Numbered from the stretch's first letter, positions 24,975-32,615 are shown. The stretch: 64,000 nt of DNA from Thalassobius vesicularis (GCF_004799325.1 NZ_SSMD01000001.1:124001-188000); one strand, 5' to 3'. Numbers and translations are program-made. Notes: generated by a model from the sequence alone, not told the origin.

Positions 24975-26339
24975 ATGAGTCAGAATCCGCCGAACCTTCG
25001 CCCCGACCTCGCGCCGCGTGCGCGTTTCACTGATGCCCCACGCGAGGGGCAGCCGACCATCGGCATGGTCAGCCTTGGCTGTCCGAAGGCGTTGGTGGAT
25101 TCCGAACGCATCCTGACGCGCCTGCGGGCCGAAGGGTACGGGATTTCCCCCGATTACGCCGGGGCCGATGCGGTGATCGTGAACACCTGCGGGTTCCTGG
25201 ACAGCGCCAAGGCCGAAAGCCTGGAGGCGATCGGCGAGGCGCTGAAGGAAAACGGCAAGGTCATCGTGACCGGCTGTCTGGGCGCCGAGCCGGAGTTCAT
25301 CACCGGCGTGCACCCCAAGGTTCTGGCCGTCACCGGCCCGCATCAATACGAGCAGGTGCTGGACGCCGTGCATGGCGCGGTGCCGCCCGACCCCGATCCG
25401 TTCATCGACCTGCTGCCCGCATCCGGCGTGAAACTGACGCCGCGCCATTACAGCTATCTGAAGATTTCCGAGGGCTGCAATCACCACTGCAAATTCTGCA
25501 TCATCCCCGACATGCGCGGGAAACTGGCCAGCCGCCCGCTGAAGGCGGTGATGCGCGAGGCGGAAAAGCTGGTGGAAAGCGGCGTGAAGGAATTGCTGGT
25601 GATCTCTCAGGACACCAGCGCCTATGGCACCGACTGGAAAGAGCGGGATTCGAAATTCCCCTTCCTCGATCTGGCGCGCGAGATGGGGCAGTTGGACGCC
25701 TGGGTGCGGATGCATTACGTCTATCCCTACCCGCATGTCACCGACCTGATCCCGCTGATGGCCGAGGGCGGCATCCTGCCCTATCTGGACATCCCGTTCC
25801 AGCACGCCCACCCGGATACGCTGAAACGCATGGCCCGCCCGGCCGCGGCTGAAAAGACGCTGGACCGCATCGCCGAATGGCGCGGGATTTGCCCGGACAT
25901 CACGCTGCGCTCGACCTTTATCGTGGGCTACCCCGGCGAGACCGAGGCCGAGTTCCAGACCCTGCTGGACTGGATGGACGAGGCGCAGCTGGATCGCGTC
26001 GGCTGCTTCCAGTACGAAAACGTGGCGGGCGCGCGCTCGAACGACCTGCCGGACCATGTGCCGGACGAAGTGAAGCAAGAGCGCTGGGAACGCTTCATGG
26101 AGAAGGCGCAGGCGATTTCCGAGGCGAAACTGGCGGCCAAGGTCGGGCAGATCATGGACGTGATCGTCGATGATATCGACGAGGACGGCATCGCCACCTG
26201 CCGCACCAAATCCGACGCGCCCGAGATCGACGGCAACCTGTTCATCGACGAAGGCACCGAGGGGATTTCCGTGGGCGACATCGTCACCGTCGAGGTGGAC
26301 GAGGCCGGGGAATACGACCTGTGGGGTCAACTGCGCTGA
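24975..26339 (+). CDS. rimO: Ribosomal protein uS12 methylthiotransferase RimO
   Basis: A radical-SAM enzyme that adds a methylthio group to an aspartate of ribosomal protein S12. The start at 24975 gives 454 residues. The N-terminal UPF0004 domain carries cysteines in [24 protein letters not shown] and TGCLGAEP, which hold the auxiliary cluster. The radical-SAM cluster motif is CNHHCKFC, near residue 167. [10 protein letters not shown] and the C-terminal TRAM domain ([17 protein letters not shown]) distinguish RimO from MiaB. It stands alone, divergent from the AsmA gene. Confidence 0.97.
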   Translation: MSQNPPNLRPDLAPRARFTDAPREGQPTIGMVSLGCPKALVDSERILTRLRAEGYGISPDYAGADAVIVNTCGFLDSAKAESLEAIGEALKENGKVIVTGCLGAEPEFITGVHPKVLAVTGPHQYEQVLDAVHGAVPPDPDPFIDLLPASGVKLTPRHYSYLKISEGCNHHCKFCIIPDMRGKLASRPLKAVMREAEKLVESGVKELLVISQDTSAYGTDWKERDSKFPFLDLAREMGQLDAWVRMHYVYPYPHVTDLIPLMAEGGILPYLDIPFQHAHPDTLKRMARPAAAEKTLDRIAEWRGICPDITLRSTFIVGYPGETEAEFQTLLDWMDEAQLDRVGCFQYENVAGARSNDLPDHVPDEVKQERWERFMEKAQAISEAKLAAKVGQIMDVIVDDIDEDGIATCRTKSDAPEIDGNLFIDEGTEGISVGDIVTVEVDEAGEYDLWGQLR

Positions 26340-26445
26340 GGCGCGGGCAAAGGTGCGAATTCGCACGGGGCCTGTGCTTTTGCCGGAATTGACCGTCGAG
26401 GTGGACTTGGCACAGTGGGGCCAGCCAACCCTATGGAGAGCCGAC

Positions 26446-26688
26446 ATGTCCGACGCACCGATCATCGCCCAGAAATCCCCCCTGCCCGTCGAGGTGGAAG
26501 AAGGCAAAAGCTATTTCTGGTGCTCGTGCGGGAAGTCCAGCAAGCAGCCGTTCTGTGATGGCTCGCACAAGGGATCGGAATTCGCGCCCATCAAGTACAC
26601 CGCTGAAGCCAGCAAGAAGGTGTTGTTTTGCGGCTGCAAGCATTCGGCCAAACAACCGCTGTGTGACGGGGCGCATAAGGGGCTCTAA
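26446..26688 (+). CDS. Dual CDGSH iron-sulfur protein
   Basis: An 80-residue cytoplasmic protein with two CDGSH motifs, each binding a [2Fe-2S] cluster through three Cys and one His. Motif 1 uses Cys26, Cys28, Cys37 and His41 (CSCGKSSKQPFCDGSH); motif 2 uses Cys62, Cys64, Cys73 and His77 (CGCKHSAKQPLCDGAH). Such tandem MitoNEET-like proteins are thought to work in Fe-S or redox homeostasis. The start at 26446 follows GGAGA. It converges on the dgkA gene with a six-base gap. Confidence 0.95.
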   Translation: MSDAPIIAQKSPLPVEVEEGKSYFWCSCGKSSKQPFCDGSHKGSEFAPIKYTAEASKKVLFCGCKHSAKQPLCDGAHKGL

Positions 26689-26694
26689 GCCCCT

Positions 26695-27045
26695 TCACCA
26701 CACCAGAACAACGATCCACGCGATGCCCGCCGCGATGGCGGCGACGGCGACGCCTGCGCTGCCGGCGTCCTTGGCTTGTTTCGCCAACTCGCGCTGATCC
26801 TTACCGATGTCGTCCACGACACGCTCGATGGCCGAGTTGATCAGCTCGAACGCCATCACCAGCACGCCAAGCGCCAGGATCAGCGCGCGCTCGGCCCCGG
26901 TGAGGGGCAGCGCAAAGGCCAGCGCGGCGCTGACCAGATTGGCCCAGACCCAACTGCGGAACGAATGCTCGTTGCGCCAGACTTCGACGCATCCGGCCCA
27001 GCTCCAGATGACGCGCAGGCGCAGACGGTGCAGAAAATACAGCAT
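26695..27045 (-). CDS. dgkA: Diacylglycerol kinase (DgkA family)
   Basis: A small inner-membrane enzyme that phosphorylates diacylglycerol or undecaprenol. The start at 27045 gives 116 residues with an amphipathic N-terminus and three transmembrane helices. The family signature is seen in FELINSAIERVVDDIG and AKDAGSAGVAVAAI. The NEHSFRSWVW segment corresponds to the E-x-A-F-R region of E. coli DgkA. It is convergent with the CDGSH gene. Confidence 0.93.
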   Translation of the reverse strand: MLYFLHRLRLRVIWSWAGCVEVWRNEHSFRSWVWANLVSAALAFALPLTGAERALILALGVLVMAFELINSAIERVVDDIGKDQRELAKQAKDAGSAGVAVAAIAAGIAWIVVLVW

Positions 27046-27171
27046 GATACCCCTCCGACCCGCAGGATGCGGCCGAAACCGTTGGGAATGCAACGAAATC
27101 TTTACGCTGCGTTAGCAAAGAAAATCATGCTGCGCTGCGACGGAACCGCGGAAGCGGGGCGTTTTACGAAT

Positions 27172-27257
27172 GTCTCTGCCTTTGGGGCAGGGCCGGAAGG
27201 GATCTGGAAGAGTGCCAGGTTAGTGCGACCCTTCCGGTCCGATCCAGGGGCAGAGAC
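27172..27257. other. Structured element (nested inverted repeats) upstream of the DUF4405 gene
   Basis: An outer stem pairs GTCTCTGCC (27172-27180) with GGCAGAGAC (27249-27257). An inner stem pairs CCGGAAGGG (27193-27201) with CCCTTCCGG (27229-27237). Inside the apical 27-base region CTGG can pair with CCAG, and in the internal loop TTGG can pair with CCAG. Two perfect nested 9-bp stems in a 265-base gap are unlikely by chance. I could not match it to a known riboswitch, 6S or SRP RNA. The DUF4405 start is 54 bases downstream, so it may be a 5' regulatory RNA. Confidence 0.5.
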
Positions 27258-27310
27258 CGGGTGTCGGCACGCCGCGCCCGTCAGATTTTCAAGCACCAAA
27301 GGTGACTATC

Positions 27311-27796
27311 ATGTCCAGTCTTCGCCAATACGCCACCCCGCTGACCATCGGCAGTTTCGTGATGATGTCCGTGACCGGGGGATTGATGTTCTTTCACTGG
27401 GACACCGGGCTGAACAAGGTGGCCCACGAATGGCTGGGCTGGGCGATGGTGGCCGCGGTGGCGCTGCACGTGGTGCTGAACTGGCGCGCCTTCACCCTGT
27501 ATTTCAAGCGCCCGCTGGCGATGGGGCTGATGGGCGCGTTCGTGGTGGCGCTGGGGCTGTCCTTTGTCATCCCCGCCCCGCAAAAAGGCGGCGGCCGACC
27601 GGAGTTTGGCGTCGCGCAGATGGTGGTGAACGCACCGGTCTCGGCGCTGGCACCGATGCTGGGCACCGATGTGGACGGCGTGATCGCCAAGCTTGCCGCG
27701 CAGGACGTGCAGGCAACGCCTGACCAGAGCCTGGCCGAGCTGGCCGGTGGCGAGACGGTCAAAGCCTCGGCCCTGCTGGTGGCGCTGCAGAAGTAA
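27311..27796 (+). CDS. DUF4405-type (cytochrome b561-like) membrane protein
   Basis: A 161-residue inner-membrane protein. The first part (residues about 8-85) contains three hydrophobic helices with MMSVTGGLMFFHWDTG and HEWLGWAMVAAVALHVVLNW. The paired histidines in helical positions are those expected to ligate heme in b-type cytochromes of the DUF4405 family. The C-terminal part is a soluble alanine-rich domain with the LGTDVDGVIAKLAAQ and DQSLAELAGG segments, perhaps a small helix-hairpin domain. The ATG at 27311 is preferred over the GTG at 27302 for Shine-Dalgarno spacing (AAAGGTGA). A structured element precedes it. Role unknown. Confidence 0.75.
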   Translation: MSSLRQYATPLTIGSFVMMSVTGGLMFFHWDTGLNKVAHEWLGWAMVAAVALHVVLNWRAFTLYFKRPLAMGLMGAFVVALGLSFVIPAPQKGGGRPEFGVAQMVVNAPVSALAPMLGTDVDGVIAKLAAQDVQATPDQSLAELAGGETVKASALLVALQK

Positions 27797-27810
27797 CCGC
27801 AAACGCATCA

Positions 27811-27843
27811 AAACGCCCGAGGCCGACATGGCTTCGGGCGTTT
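27811..27843. terminator. Bidirectional terminator between DUF4405 and DUF6455 genes
   Basis: AAACGCCCGA pairs with TCGGGCGTTT around a 13-base loop, between the two converging genes. A and T runs on both sides make it usable in both directions. Confidence 0.75.
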
Positions 27844-27868
27844 CGCTATGTCAACAGCGAGCAGGCGA

Positions 27869-28123
27869 TCAGCCGCGCGCCAGACCCTCCAGCAGGTCTT
27901 TGTTGCGGCAGTAATCCGGGGTCTCGGTGGCGTGGGGATGCTCGGCCATCCAGCCTTTGCATTCGCCATCATGCGAGCAATGCGAGCAGCGCATCACCGC
28001 CTCGCGGTATTTCGCGGCCACGGTCGGGTCCTGGGCGACCTTTTCGGCAAAGTCCACACCCACGGTTTCCGCCATTTTCCCCATCACCGAGGCGCGGCGG
28101 CCAATTTTATCGAACAGGCCCAT
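27869..28123 (-). CDS. DUF6455 family Cys-motif protein (copy 1)
   Basis: An 84-residue protein and the last of three DUF6455-like genes in one transcript. It shares with its neighbours a helical N-terminal half ending in VGVDF, then four cysteines in the pattern C-x2-C-x5-C-x2-W-x13-C (Cys46, Cys49, Cys55, Trp58, Cys72; CSHCSHDGECKGWM). Such a set could bind an Fe-S cluster or zinc. It is the only copy that begins with a basic amphipathic segment (GLFDKIGRRASVMGKM). No biochemical role is known to me. It starts 25 bases after copy 2. Confidence 0.85.
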   Translation of the reverse strand: MGLFDKIGRRASVMGKMAETVGVDFAEKVAQDPTVAAKYREAVMRCSHCSHDGECKGWMAEHPHATETPDYCRNKDLLEGLARG

Positions 28124-28148
28124 CGGGCGTCTCCTTTTGTCTGTCGTT

Positions 28149-28412
28149 TCAGTGTTTCAGCCCGTTGAGAACCGGCGCATTCGCGCAATTCTCGGGGGCG
28201 GCATTCGCTCCAGCCCCGGAATGGGCCAGCCAGTTTTCGCATTGGGCTACGAATGGGCATTTGCGGCAGGCAGTCACCATCTGCGCGTATCCCTGCGCGG
28301 ACAGCCGACCGGTGGTCATTTCCTCGGACAGGTTCAGCCCCATCGAGCGCGCGACCGACCGTGTCAGCCAGAAATGCCGCGCCGGATCGCCAAGATTGAA
28401 AATCACGCTCAT
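28149..28412 (-). CDS. DUF6455 family Cys-motif protein (copy 2)
   Basis: An 87-residue paralogue in the middle of a three-gene transcript. The cysteine pattern is C-x2-C-x5-C-x2-W-x14-C (Cys49, Cys52, Cys58, Trp61, Cys76; CRKCPFVAQCENWL). The N-terminal half carries the shared HFWLTRSVARSMGLNLSE, matching YWLAQKMAKATGADL of copy 3. Its ATG overlaps the stop of copy 3 (ATGA), so translation is coupled. Confidence 0.85.
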   Translation of the reverse strand: MSVIFNLGDPARHFWLTRSVARSMGLNLSEEMTTGRLSAQGYAQMVTACRKCPFVAQCENWLAHSGAGANAAPENCANAPVLNGLKH

Positions 28413-28684
28413 CCTTGCATCCCTTCACTTGCTTCGGCCTGAAGCTCGGTCAGGCGGCCACAGTTGGCGCAGGTCTCGGGGACAGTTTCGGCCTCGGGGT
28501 GTTCCTTCAGCCAGCGATCGCAGCCCTCGGTCCAGTCGCAAGTGCGGCAATTCTGAACCAGTTCAGCCCATTCCTCTTGCGGAAGATCCCCGGCCTCATG
28601 CGCCGCAACGAGGTCGGCACCAGTGGCCTTGGCCATTTTCTGAGCCAGCCAGTAGTGTCGTTTCGTTTCGCCAAGCGGTTTCAC
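28409..28684 (-). CDS. DUF6455 family Cys-motif protein (copy 3)
   Basis: A 91-residue paralogue and first gene of the three-gene transcript. Cysteines are in the pattern C-x2-C-x5-C-x2-W-x13-C (Cys46, Cys49, Cys55, Trp58, Cys72; CRTCDWTEGCDRWL) with an additional Cys75. The start at 28684 is a GTG, preceded by GGAGG. The promoter carries an FNR box (28743-28756) and a TATGTT -10 (28715-28720), so the operon is predicted to be induced when oxygen is low. Confidence 0.85.
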   Translation of the reverse strand: MKPLGETKRHYWLAQKMAKATGADLVAAHEAGDLPQEEWAELVQNCRTCDWTEGCDRWLKEHPEAETVPETCANCGRLTELQAEASEGMQG

Positions 28685-28714
28685 GGGAACTCCTCCGAGT
28701 TGTTAACAGGATCA

Positions 28715-28756
28715 AACATACAGGCCCTACGGATGCGATTCCTTGACCCTGATCAA
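28715..28756 (-). promoter_or_regulatory. FNR-dependent class II promoter of the three-gene DUF6455 operon
   Basis: On the minus strand, TTGAT-CAGG-GTCAA (28743-28756) matches the FNR/FnrL consensus TTGAY-N4-RTCAA. A TATGTT -10 element (28715-28720) lies so that the box centre falls at -41.5, exactly the class II activator position. The box overlaps the stop codon of the preceding DUF6455 gene. Confidence 0.75.
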
Positions 28757-29022
28757 TCGCGCGCCAAAGCGCGCAACTCGCGGAAAAGCTGTGCGTTGCG
28801 GCAGTAGTCCGGCGTTTCCTCGGCCTGCCCGTCGTCGTGCGTTTCCAGCCAGTGATCGCAACCTTCGGGGTTCGGACAGCCCGTGCAGCTCAGCACCGCG
28901 GCATCCAGTTCCTCAGGGGTCAGCACCCCCTCCATCAGGTTTTCGACAAGGTCGACACCCAAGGCATCGGCCATGTGTTCGACCAGCCGGGCATGGCGGG
29001 AAATCTTCTGGTAACTCTGCAT
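28753..29022 (-). CDS. DUF6455 family Cys-motif protein (copy 4)
   Basis: An 89-residue paralogue, separated from the other three and with its own FNR-box promoter (29086-29099). Cysteines follow C-x2-C-x5-C-x2-W-x15-C (Cys46, Cys49, Cys55, Trp58, Cys74; CTGCPNPEGCDHWL). The N-terminal half reads HARLVEHMADALGVDLVENL, which aligns with the other copies, and the TPDYCRN end matches copy 1 (TPDYCRN), suggesting copies 1 and 4 are the closest pair. Confidence 0.85.
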   Translation of the reverse strand: MQSYQKISRHARLVEHMADALGVDLVENLMEGVLTPEELDAAVLSCTGCPNPEGCDHWLETHDDGQAEETPDYCRNAQLFRELRALARD

Positions 29023-29058
29023 GGCTTACCCCTTGCGGCAACGACACCACCCGGAGAC

Positions 29059-29099
29059 AGGTTACGCAAGGTCAGGATCGGGGCCTTGACTCAGGTCAA
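29059..29099 (-). promoter_or_regulatory. FNR-dependent promoter of DUF6455 copy 4
   Basis: TTGAC-CTGA-GTCAA (29086-29099, minus strand) is a near-perfect FNR/FnrL palindrome. A weak -10, TAACCT (29059-29064), sits at a distance that puts the box centre at about -40.5. The box overlaps the 3' end of the YigZ-like gene. The gene start is 64 bases downstream of the box. Confidence 0.7.
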
Positions 29100-29450
29100 G
29101 CGCAGTGCTTCCAGATAGGCGTTCACGCAGGTTTGGACGTGCCGAAAACGGTCGCCGCCCAGATGTTTACCGCCATACCAGCGGGTCACGACCACGATAT
29201 GGCCGGTCAGGCCCTCGCGCTCCAACATCCGCAGAATCACCATGCCGGCACCGGATTCGCCGTCGTCGCCCTTGACCTGGGTGCCGTCGGAATGGATCAC
29301 CGCCCAGGTGTTGTGGGTCGCCTTGGCATAGCGTTTGGCGCGCTTGAGCTCTTTCAGGAACGCCTCCACGCCCGCCGCATCGGCCACAGGCCCGCCCGAC
29401 ACCGCATAGCGCGAGCCGCGATCTGTCACGACATTTTCGATTTGCAGCAT
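29091..29450 (-). CDS. YigZ/IMPACT family protein, N-terminal domain only
   Basis: A 119-residue protein corresponding to the UPF0029 domain of YigZ/IMPACT proteins, which in other organisms associate with translation factors. The core is recognisable in GDDGESGAGMVIL and VVVTRWYGGKHLGGDRFRHV. Standard YigZ is about 200 residues with a second, EF-G-like domain; this one lacks it, as do some alphaproteobacterial members. It lies upstream of the DUF6455 genes, with one of their FNR boxes overlapping its stop. Confidence 0.88.
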   Translation of the reverse strand: MLQIENVVTDRGSRYAVSGGPVADAAGVEAFLKELKRAKRYAKATHNTWAVIHSDGTQVKGDDGESGAGMVILRMLEREGLTGHIVVVTRWYGGKHLGGDRFRHVQTCVNAYLEALRLT

Positions 29451-29567
29451 GGCGCCCCTCCGCCCCCCTTGTCAGGGACTCGCCGGTCGTTGTCCAGACC
29501 CGCCGGGTTTGCTCTTCCGCGCGGTGGCGCAGCGTGTCACCATGATGGCAAACGGAAAGGATGCGCC

Positions 29568-29807
29568 ATGTTTTCAATCGAGCACGATTTCGACGCGACC
29601 GTCATAACGCTGGTGGACGAAGGCGACACCCACCTGCAGGAAGACATCACCATCAACGCCTTCGAGGATTGCATCGTGCTGGAACAGCTGGACCCGCGCA
29701 CCGATCTGGTCGAACGCATCACCCTGTCGATCAGCCAGCTGAACGATCTGGCCGCCGCGCTGAACCTGCCCGAGGGCGTCTACTCGCGCGTCCGCAACCA
29801 GACCTAA
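29568..29807 (+). CDS. Small conserved acidic protein, unknown function
   Basis: The ATG at 29568, with GGAAAGGA upstream, gives 79 residues. The sequence alternates acidic and hydrophobic residues (FSIEHDFDATVITLVDEG, DITINAFEDCIVLEQL), suggesting a beta-rich N-terminal half, then a helical end (LSISQLNDLAAALNLPEGVY). No family was recognised with certainty. The last four bases overlap the stop of the convergent DUF167 gene. The same frame is open for a long way upstream, but that is shadow of the genes on the other strand. Confidence 0.7.
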   Translation: MFSIEHDFDATVITLVDEGDTHLQEDITINAFEDCIVLEQLDPRTDLVERITLSISQLNDLAAALNLPEGVYSRVRNQT

Positions 29808-30052
29808 TCGACACGAAACACCTTGTCCCGGCTGGTCGCCCCGCGCACCAGCACCAGCCGCGATTTCGCCACGCCCATCGCCTTGGCCAGCAGCTTCTGC
29901 ACATCCGCCGTGGCCTTGCCGCCCTCGGGCACGGTGGTGACATAGACCCGGATCGCCCCGTCCTCGACCACCAGCGCATTGCGCGAGGCCTTGGGCGTCA
30001 CGCGCACGGCGATCTCGGTGCCCGTCTCGGCCAGATGCTCCAACTCGCGCAT
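29804..30052 (-). CDS. DUF167 (UPF0235/YggU) family protein
   Basis: An 82-residue small alpha/beta protein. The family signature is seen in IAVRVTPKASRNAL, IRVYVTTVPEGGKATADVQKLLAKAMGV, and KSRLVLVRGATSRDKVFRV. The role of DUF167 proteins is not known. The start at 30052 gives the family length; the frame is open further upstream only because of the antisense of the amidohydrolase gene. Confidence 0.9.
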   Translation of the reverse strand: MRELEHLAETGTEIAVRVTPKASRNALVVEDGAIRVYVTTVPEGGKATADVQKLLAKAMGVAKSRLVLVRGATSRDKVFRVD

Positions 30053-30062
30053 GCGCCCCTCC

Positions 30063-30085
30063 CTTCTTTCTGATCCCAAATACTC
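30063..30085. repeat. Intergenic repeat copy, inverted orientation
   Basis: CTTCTTTCTG-ATCCC-AAATACTC is the reverse complement of the GAGTATTT...CAGAAAGAAG unit and lies between the divergent DUF167 and amidohydrolase genes, followed by a GGAGGCG/CGCCCCC-type GC-rich stretch. Confidence 0.7.
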
Positions 30086-30172
30086 CCGCCGGAGGCGTCC
30101 GCCCCCTCCACCCGCATTTACATCACGGATTCTCCCCCCGATAGTAACAACCGGAGCAAGAGGGAGACTAGA

Positions 30173-31279
30173 ATGGCAACGGGATTTTTCTGGGATGAGA
30201 AGTGTTTCTGGCACGCGGGCGGCAATTACGCGCTGACCCTGCCACTGGGCGGATATGTACAGCCGCTGGCCGCCGGGGGGCTGCCCGAAAACCCCGAAAC
30301 CAAACGCCGCCTGAAAAACCTGATGGAGGTCTCGGGCCTGACCGACGACCTGTCGATGCGCCACGCCGCCCCCGCCAGCTGGGAAGACATGGCCCGCATC
30401 CACCCCGAAACCTACCTGACCGCGTTCAAGGACATGTCCGATGCCGGCGGCGGAGAGCTGGGCCTGCGCACCCCCTTCGCCAAGGGCGGGTTCGAGATCG
30501 CAGCCCTGTCCGCGGGTCTGGCCAAACAGGCGCTGGCCGATGTGCTGACCGGCGATCTGGACAACGCCTATGCCCTGTCGCGCCCGCCGGGGCATCACTG
30601 CCTGCCCGACTGGCCCAACGGGTTCTGCCTGCTCAACAACATCGCCATCGCGATCGAGGCCGCCCGCGCCACGGGTCTTGCCCAACGCTTTGCCGTCGTC
30701 GATTGGGACGTGCACCACGGCAACGGGACCGAGGCGATCTTTTACGACCGCGACGACGTGCTGACGATCTCGTTGCACCAAGAGGCGAACTATCCCCTCG
30801 ACACCGGGGCGCTGGCGGATCGCGGGCGCGGTCCGGGCGAGGGGTACAACATCAACGTCCCGCTGCCCTCGGGCGTCGGCCATGTCGGCTATCTTGAGGC
30901 GATGGAGCGCATCACCCTGCCCGCCCTGCGCCGTTTCAAACCCGATGTCATCATCATCGCCTGCGGCTTTGACGCGGGTATCTTTGACCCCATCGCGCGG
31001 CAGCTGTGCACCGCCGAGACCTTCCGCCTGATGACCCGGCAGGTCATGCAGGCCGCCACTGACCTGTGCGGCGGCAAGCTGGTGATGGTGCACGAGGGCG
31101 GCTATTCCGAGGCCTACGTCCCCTTCTGCGGCCATGCGGTGATGGAGGAGCTTTCGGGCAGCACCCACGCGGCCCCCGACCCGATGGCCGACACCGTGGC
31201 CAAACGCCAGCCGAACGCCCGCATGAACGCGGTCTTCAGCGAACTGATCGGTGAAATGGCGACGGAATTGGGCCTGTGA
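30173..31279 (+). CDS. Histone deacetylase-superfamily amidohydrolase (class II, acetylpolyamine amidohydrolase-like)
   Basis: A 368-residue zinc hydrolase that should deacetylate small acetylated amines or proteins. The catalytic pair His141-His142 is in RPPGHH, and zinc ligands are Asp179 and His181 in DWDVHHGNGT plus the Asp of CGFDAG. The family motif HEGGYSEAYVPFC near the end carries the glycine-rich loop. The overall order fits class II HDAC-like enzymes such as acetylpolyamine amidohydrolases or HDAH. The ATG at 30173 follows a GGGAG. It may be cotranscribed with the nitroreductase gene 61 bases on. Confidence 0.93.
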   Translation: MATGFFWDEKCFWHAGGNYALTLPLGGYVQPLAAGGLPENPETKRRLKNLMEVSGLTDDLSMRHAAPASWEDMARIHPETYLTAFKDMSDAGGGELGLRTPFAKGGFEIAALSAGLAKQALADVLTGDLDNAYALSRPPGHHCLPDWPNGFCLLNNIAIAIEAARATGLAQRFAVVDWDVHHGNGTEAIFYDRDDVLTISLHQEANYPLDTGALADRGRGPGEGYNINVPLPSGVGHVGYLEAMERITLPALRRFKPDVIIIACGFDAGIFDPIARQLCTAETFRLMTRQVMQAATDLCGGKLVMVHEGGYSEAYVPFCGHAVMEELSGSTHAAPDPMADTVAKRQPNARMNAVFSELIGEMATELGL

Positions 31280-31340
31280 CGGGTTGAACCGACGCCCCAA
31301 AGGCCCGAAATAGAGCCTGAAGAACCGACAAAGGCCCCTT

Positions 31341-31916
31341 ATGGAACAGAACCCCGCCGTGATGGAGTTTCTGCTGACGCGCCGTTCGCGTCCGCAAAAG
31401 ACCCTGACCACGCCCGTCCCCTCGCGCGATCAGCTGACCCCGATCCTGACCGCCGCCCTGCGCAGCCCCGATCATGGCAAGCTGGAGCCCTGGCGCCTGA
31501 TCGTGCTGGAACGCGGCGCGCTGCAGCGGCTGGGCGATCTGGCCCGCTCCCGCGCCGCCGCGCTGGAGCTGCCCGAGGACAAGGTGCTGAAAGGCCCGAT
31601 GCAATTCGACACCAGCCACCTGTGCGTCGCGGTGATCGAGGTGCAGAAGGACAGCGAAAAGGTGCCCGCGATCGAACAGACCTACTCGGCCGGGGCCGTC
31701 TGTCTGGCGCTGCTGAACGCCGCGCAAGCCAGCGGCTGGGGCGCCAACTGGCTGACCGGCTGGCCCGCGCATGACCGTGGTTTCGTCGAGCAGGGCCTGG
31801 ACCTTGCCGAGAACGAGCGCGTCGCCGGGCTGATCCATATCGGCACCGAAACCTCGCCCCCGCCCGACCGTCCCCGCCCCGATCTGGAGAGCATCGTCAC
31901 ATGGCAATCGGCCTGA
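31341..31916 (+). CDS. Nitroreductase family protein (YdjA-like)
   Basis: A 191-residue FMN-dependent oxidoreductase. Family features are FLLTRRSRPQ at the start (FMN phosphate contact), ALRSPDHGKLEPWRLIVLE, and SAGAVCLALLNAAQASGWGANW. The short length and the RSPDHGKL-PWRF pattern match the YdjA branch, whose substrate is unknown. The 3' end overlaps the CysZ-like gene by 16 bases, indicating one transcript. Confidence 0.9.
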   Translation: MEQNPAVMEFLLTRRSRPQKTLTTPVPSRDQLTPILTAALRSPDHGKLEPWRLIVLERGALQRLGDLARSRAAALELPEDKVLKGPMQFDTSHLCVAVIEVQKDSEKVPAIEQTYSAGAVCLALLNAAQASGWGANWLTGWPAHDRGFVEQGLDLAENERVAGLIHIGTETSPPPDRPRPDLESIVTWQSA

Positions 31917-32614
31917 TCTTTTCCTCGTTCTCGCGCACGTTGGGGCAGGTCGGCGACCGCCGGTTCCGCAAGGTGCTGTTCCTGGGCATCGGCCTGACCT
32001 TTGCGCTGCTGGTCACCGTCTACGCGGCCTTCCTGTGGTTCCTGCAATGGTCTGTCGGCGACAGCACCGCCCTGCCTCTGATCGGCGAGGTCACCTGGCT
32101 GAACGATCTGGTCGGCTGGTCCAGCTTTTTCCTGATGATGATCCTGTCGGTGTTCCTGATGGTGCCGGTCGCGTCGGCCATCACCTCGATGTTCCTGGAC
32201 GAGGTGGCGCAGGCGGTCGAGGATCGCCACTACCCCCACCTGCCCGCCGCCACCAAGGTGCCGCTGGGCGAGGCGATCAAGGACACGATCAACTTTCTGG
32301 GCCTGCTGATCGGGGCCAATATCGTGGCGCTGTTCCTGTACCTGATCCCGGTCCTGACGCCGTTTTCGCTGTTCATCTTCTGGGGTCTGAACGGGTTCCT
32401 GTTGGGGATGGAGTATTTCACGCTTGCCGCCATCCGCCGGGTCGGTCGCCAAGGCGCGAAAGACCTGCGCCGCCAGCACCGGGGCACGATCTGGCTGGCC
32501 GGCACGCTGATGGCCATGCCGCTGAGCCTGCCGCTGGTCAACCTGGTGATCCCGATCCTGGGCGCCGCCACCTTCACCCACATCTACCACGGGGTGACGG
32601 GGGGACGTCGCTAA
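31901..32614 (+). CDS. EI24/CysZ-like membrane protein
   Basis: A 237-residue polytopic inner-membrane protein of the EI24 family, whose best-known bacterial member, CysZ, imports sulfate. Features are FSRTLGQVGDRRFRKVLFLGIG at the N-terminus, the cytoplasmic-side LDEVAQAVEDRHYPHLP, and the terminal GAATFTHIYHG motif. Sulfate transport is possible, but no other sulfur genes adjoin it (the sulfate-activation fusion is 28 kb away). It overlaps the nitroreductase gene and ends in a strong terminator. Confidence 0.88.
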   Translation: MAIGLIFSSFSRTLGQVGDRRFRKVLFLGIGLTFALLVTVYAAFLWFLQWSVGDSTALPLIGEVTWLNDLVGWSSFFLMMILSVFLMVPVASAITSMFLDEVAQAVEDRHYPHLPAATKVPLGEAIKDTINFLGLLIGANIVALFLYLIPVLTPFSLFIFWGLNGFLLGMEYFTLAAIRRVGRQGAKDLRRQHRGTIWLAGTLMAMPLSLPLVNLVIPILGAATFTHIYHGVTGGRR

Positions 32615-32615
32615 A

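Noticed and set aside
27190-27240. Resemblance to SRP RNA (CAGG..CCGGAAGG)
   Set aside because: The SRP loop also needs AGCAG on the other side; here CCGGAAGGG simply pairs with CCCTTCCGG, so the GGAA tetraloop structure would not form.
27869-29022. Toxin-antitoxin modules (pairs of small overlapping genes)
   Set aside because: The four proteins are paralogues with the same cysteine motif rather than toxin/antitoxin pairs, and they are driven by FNR boxes.
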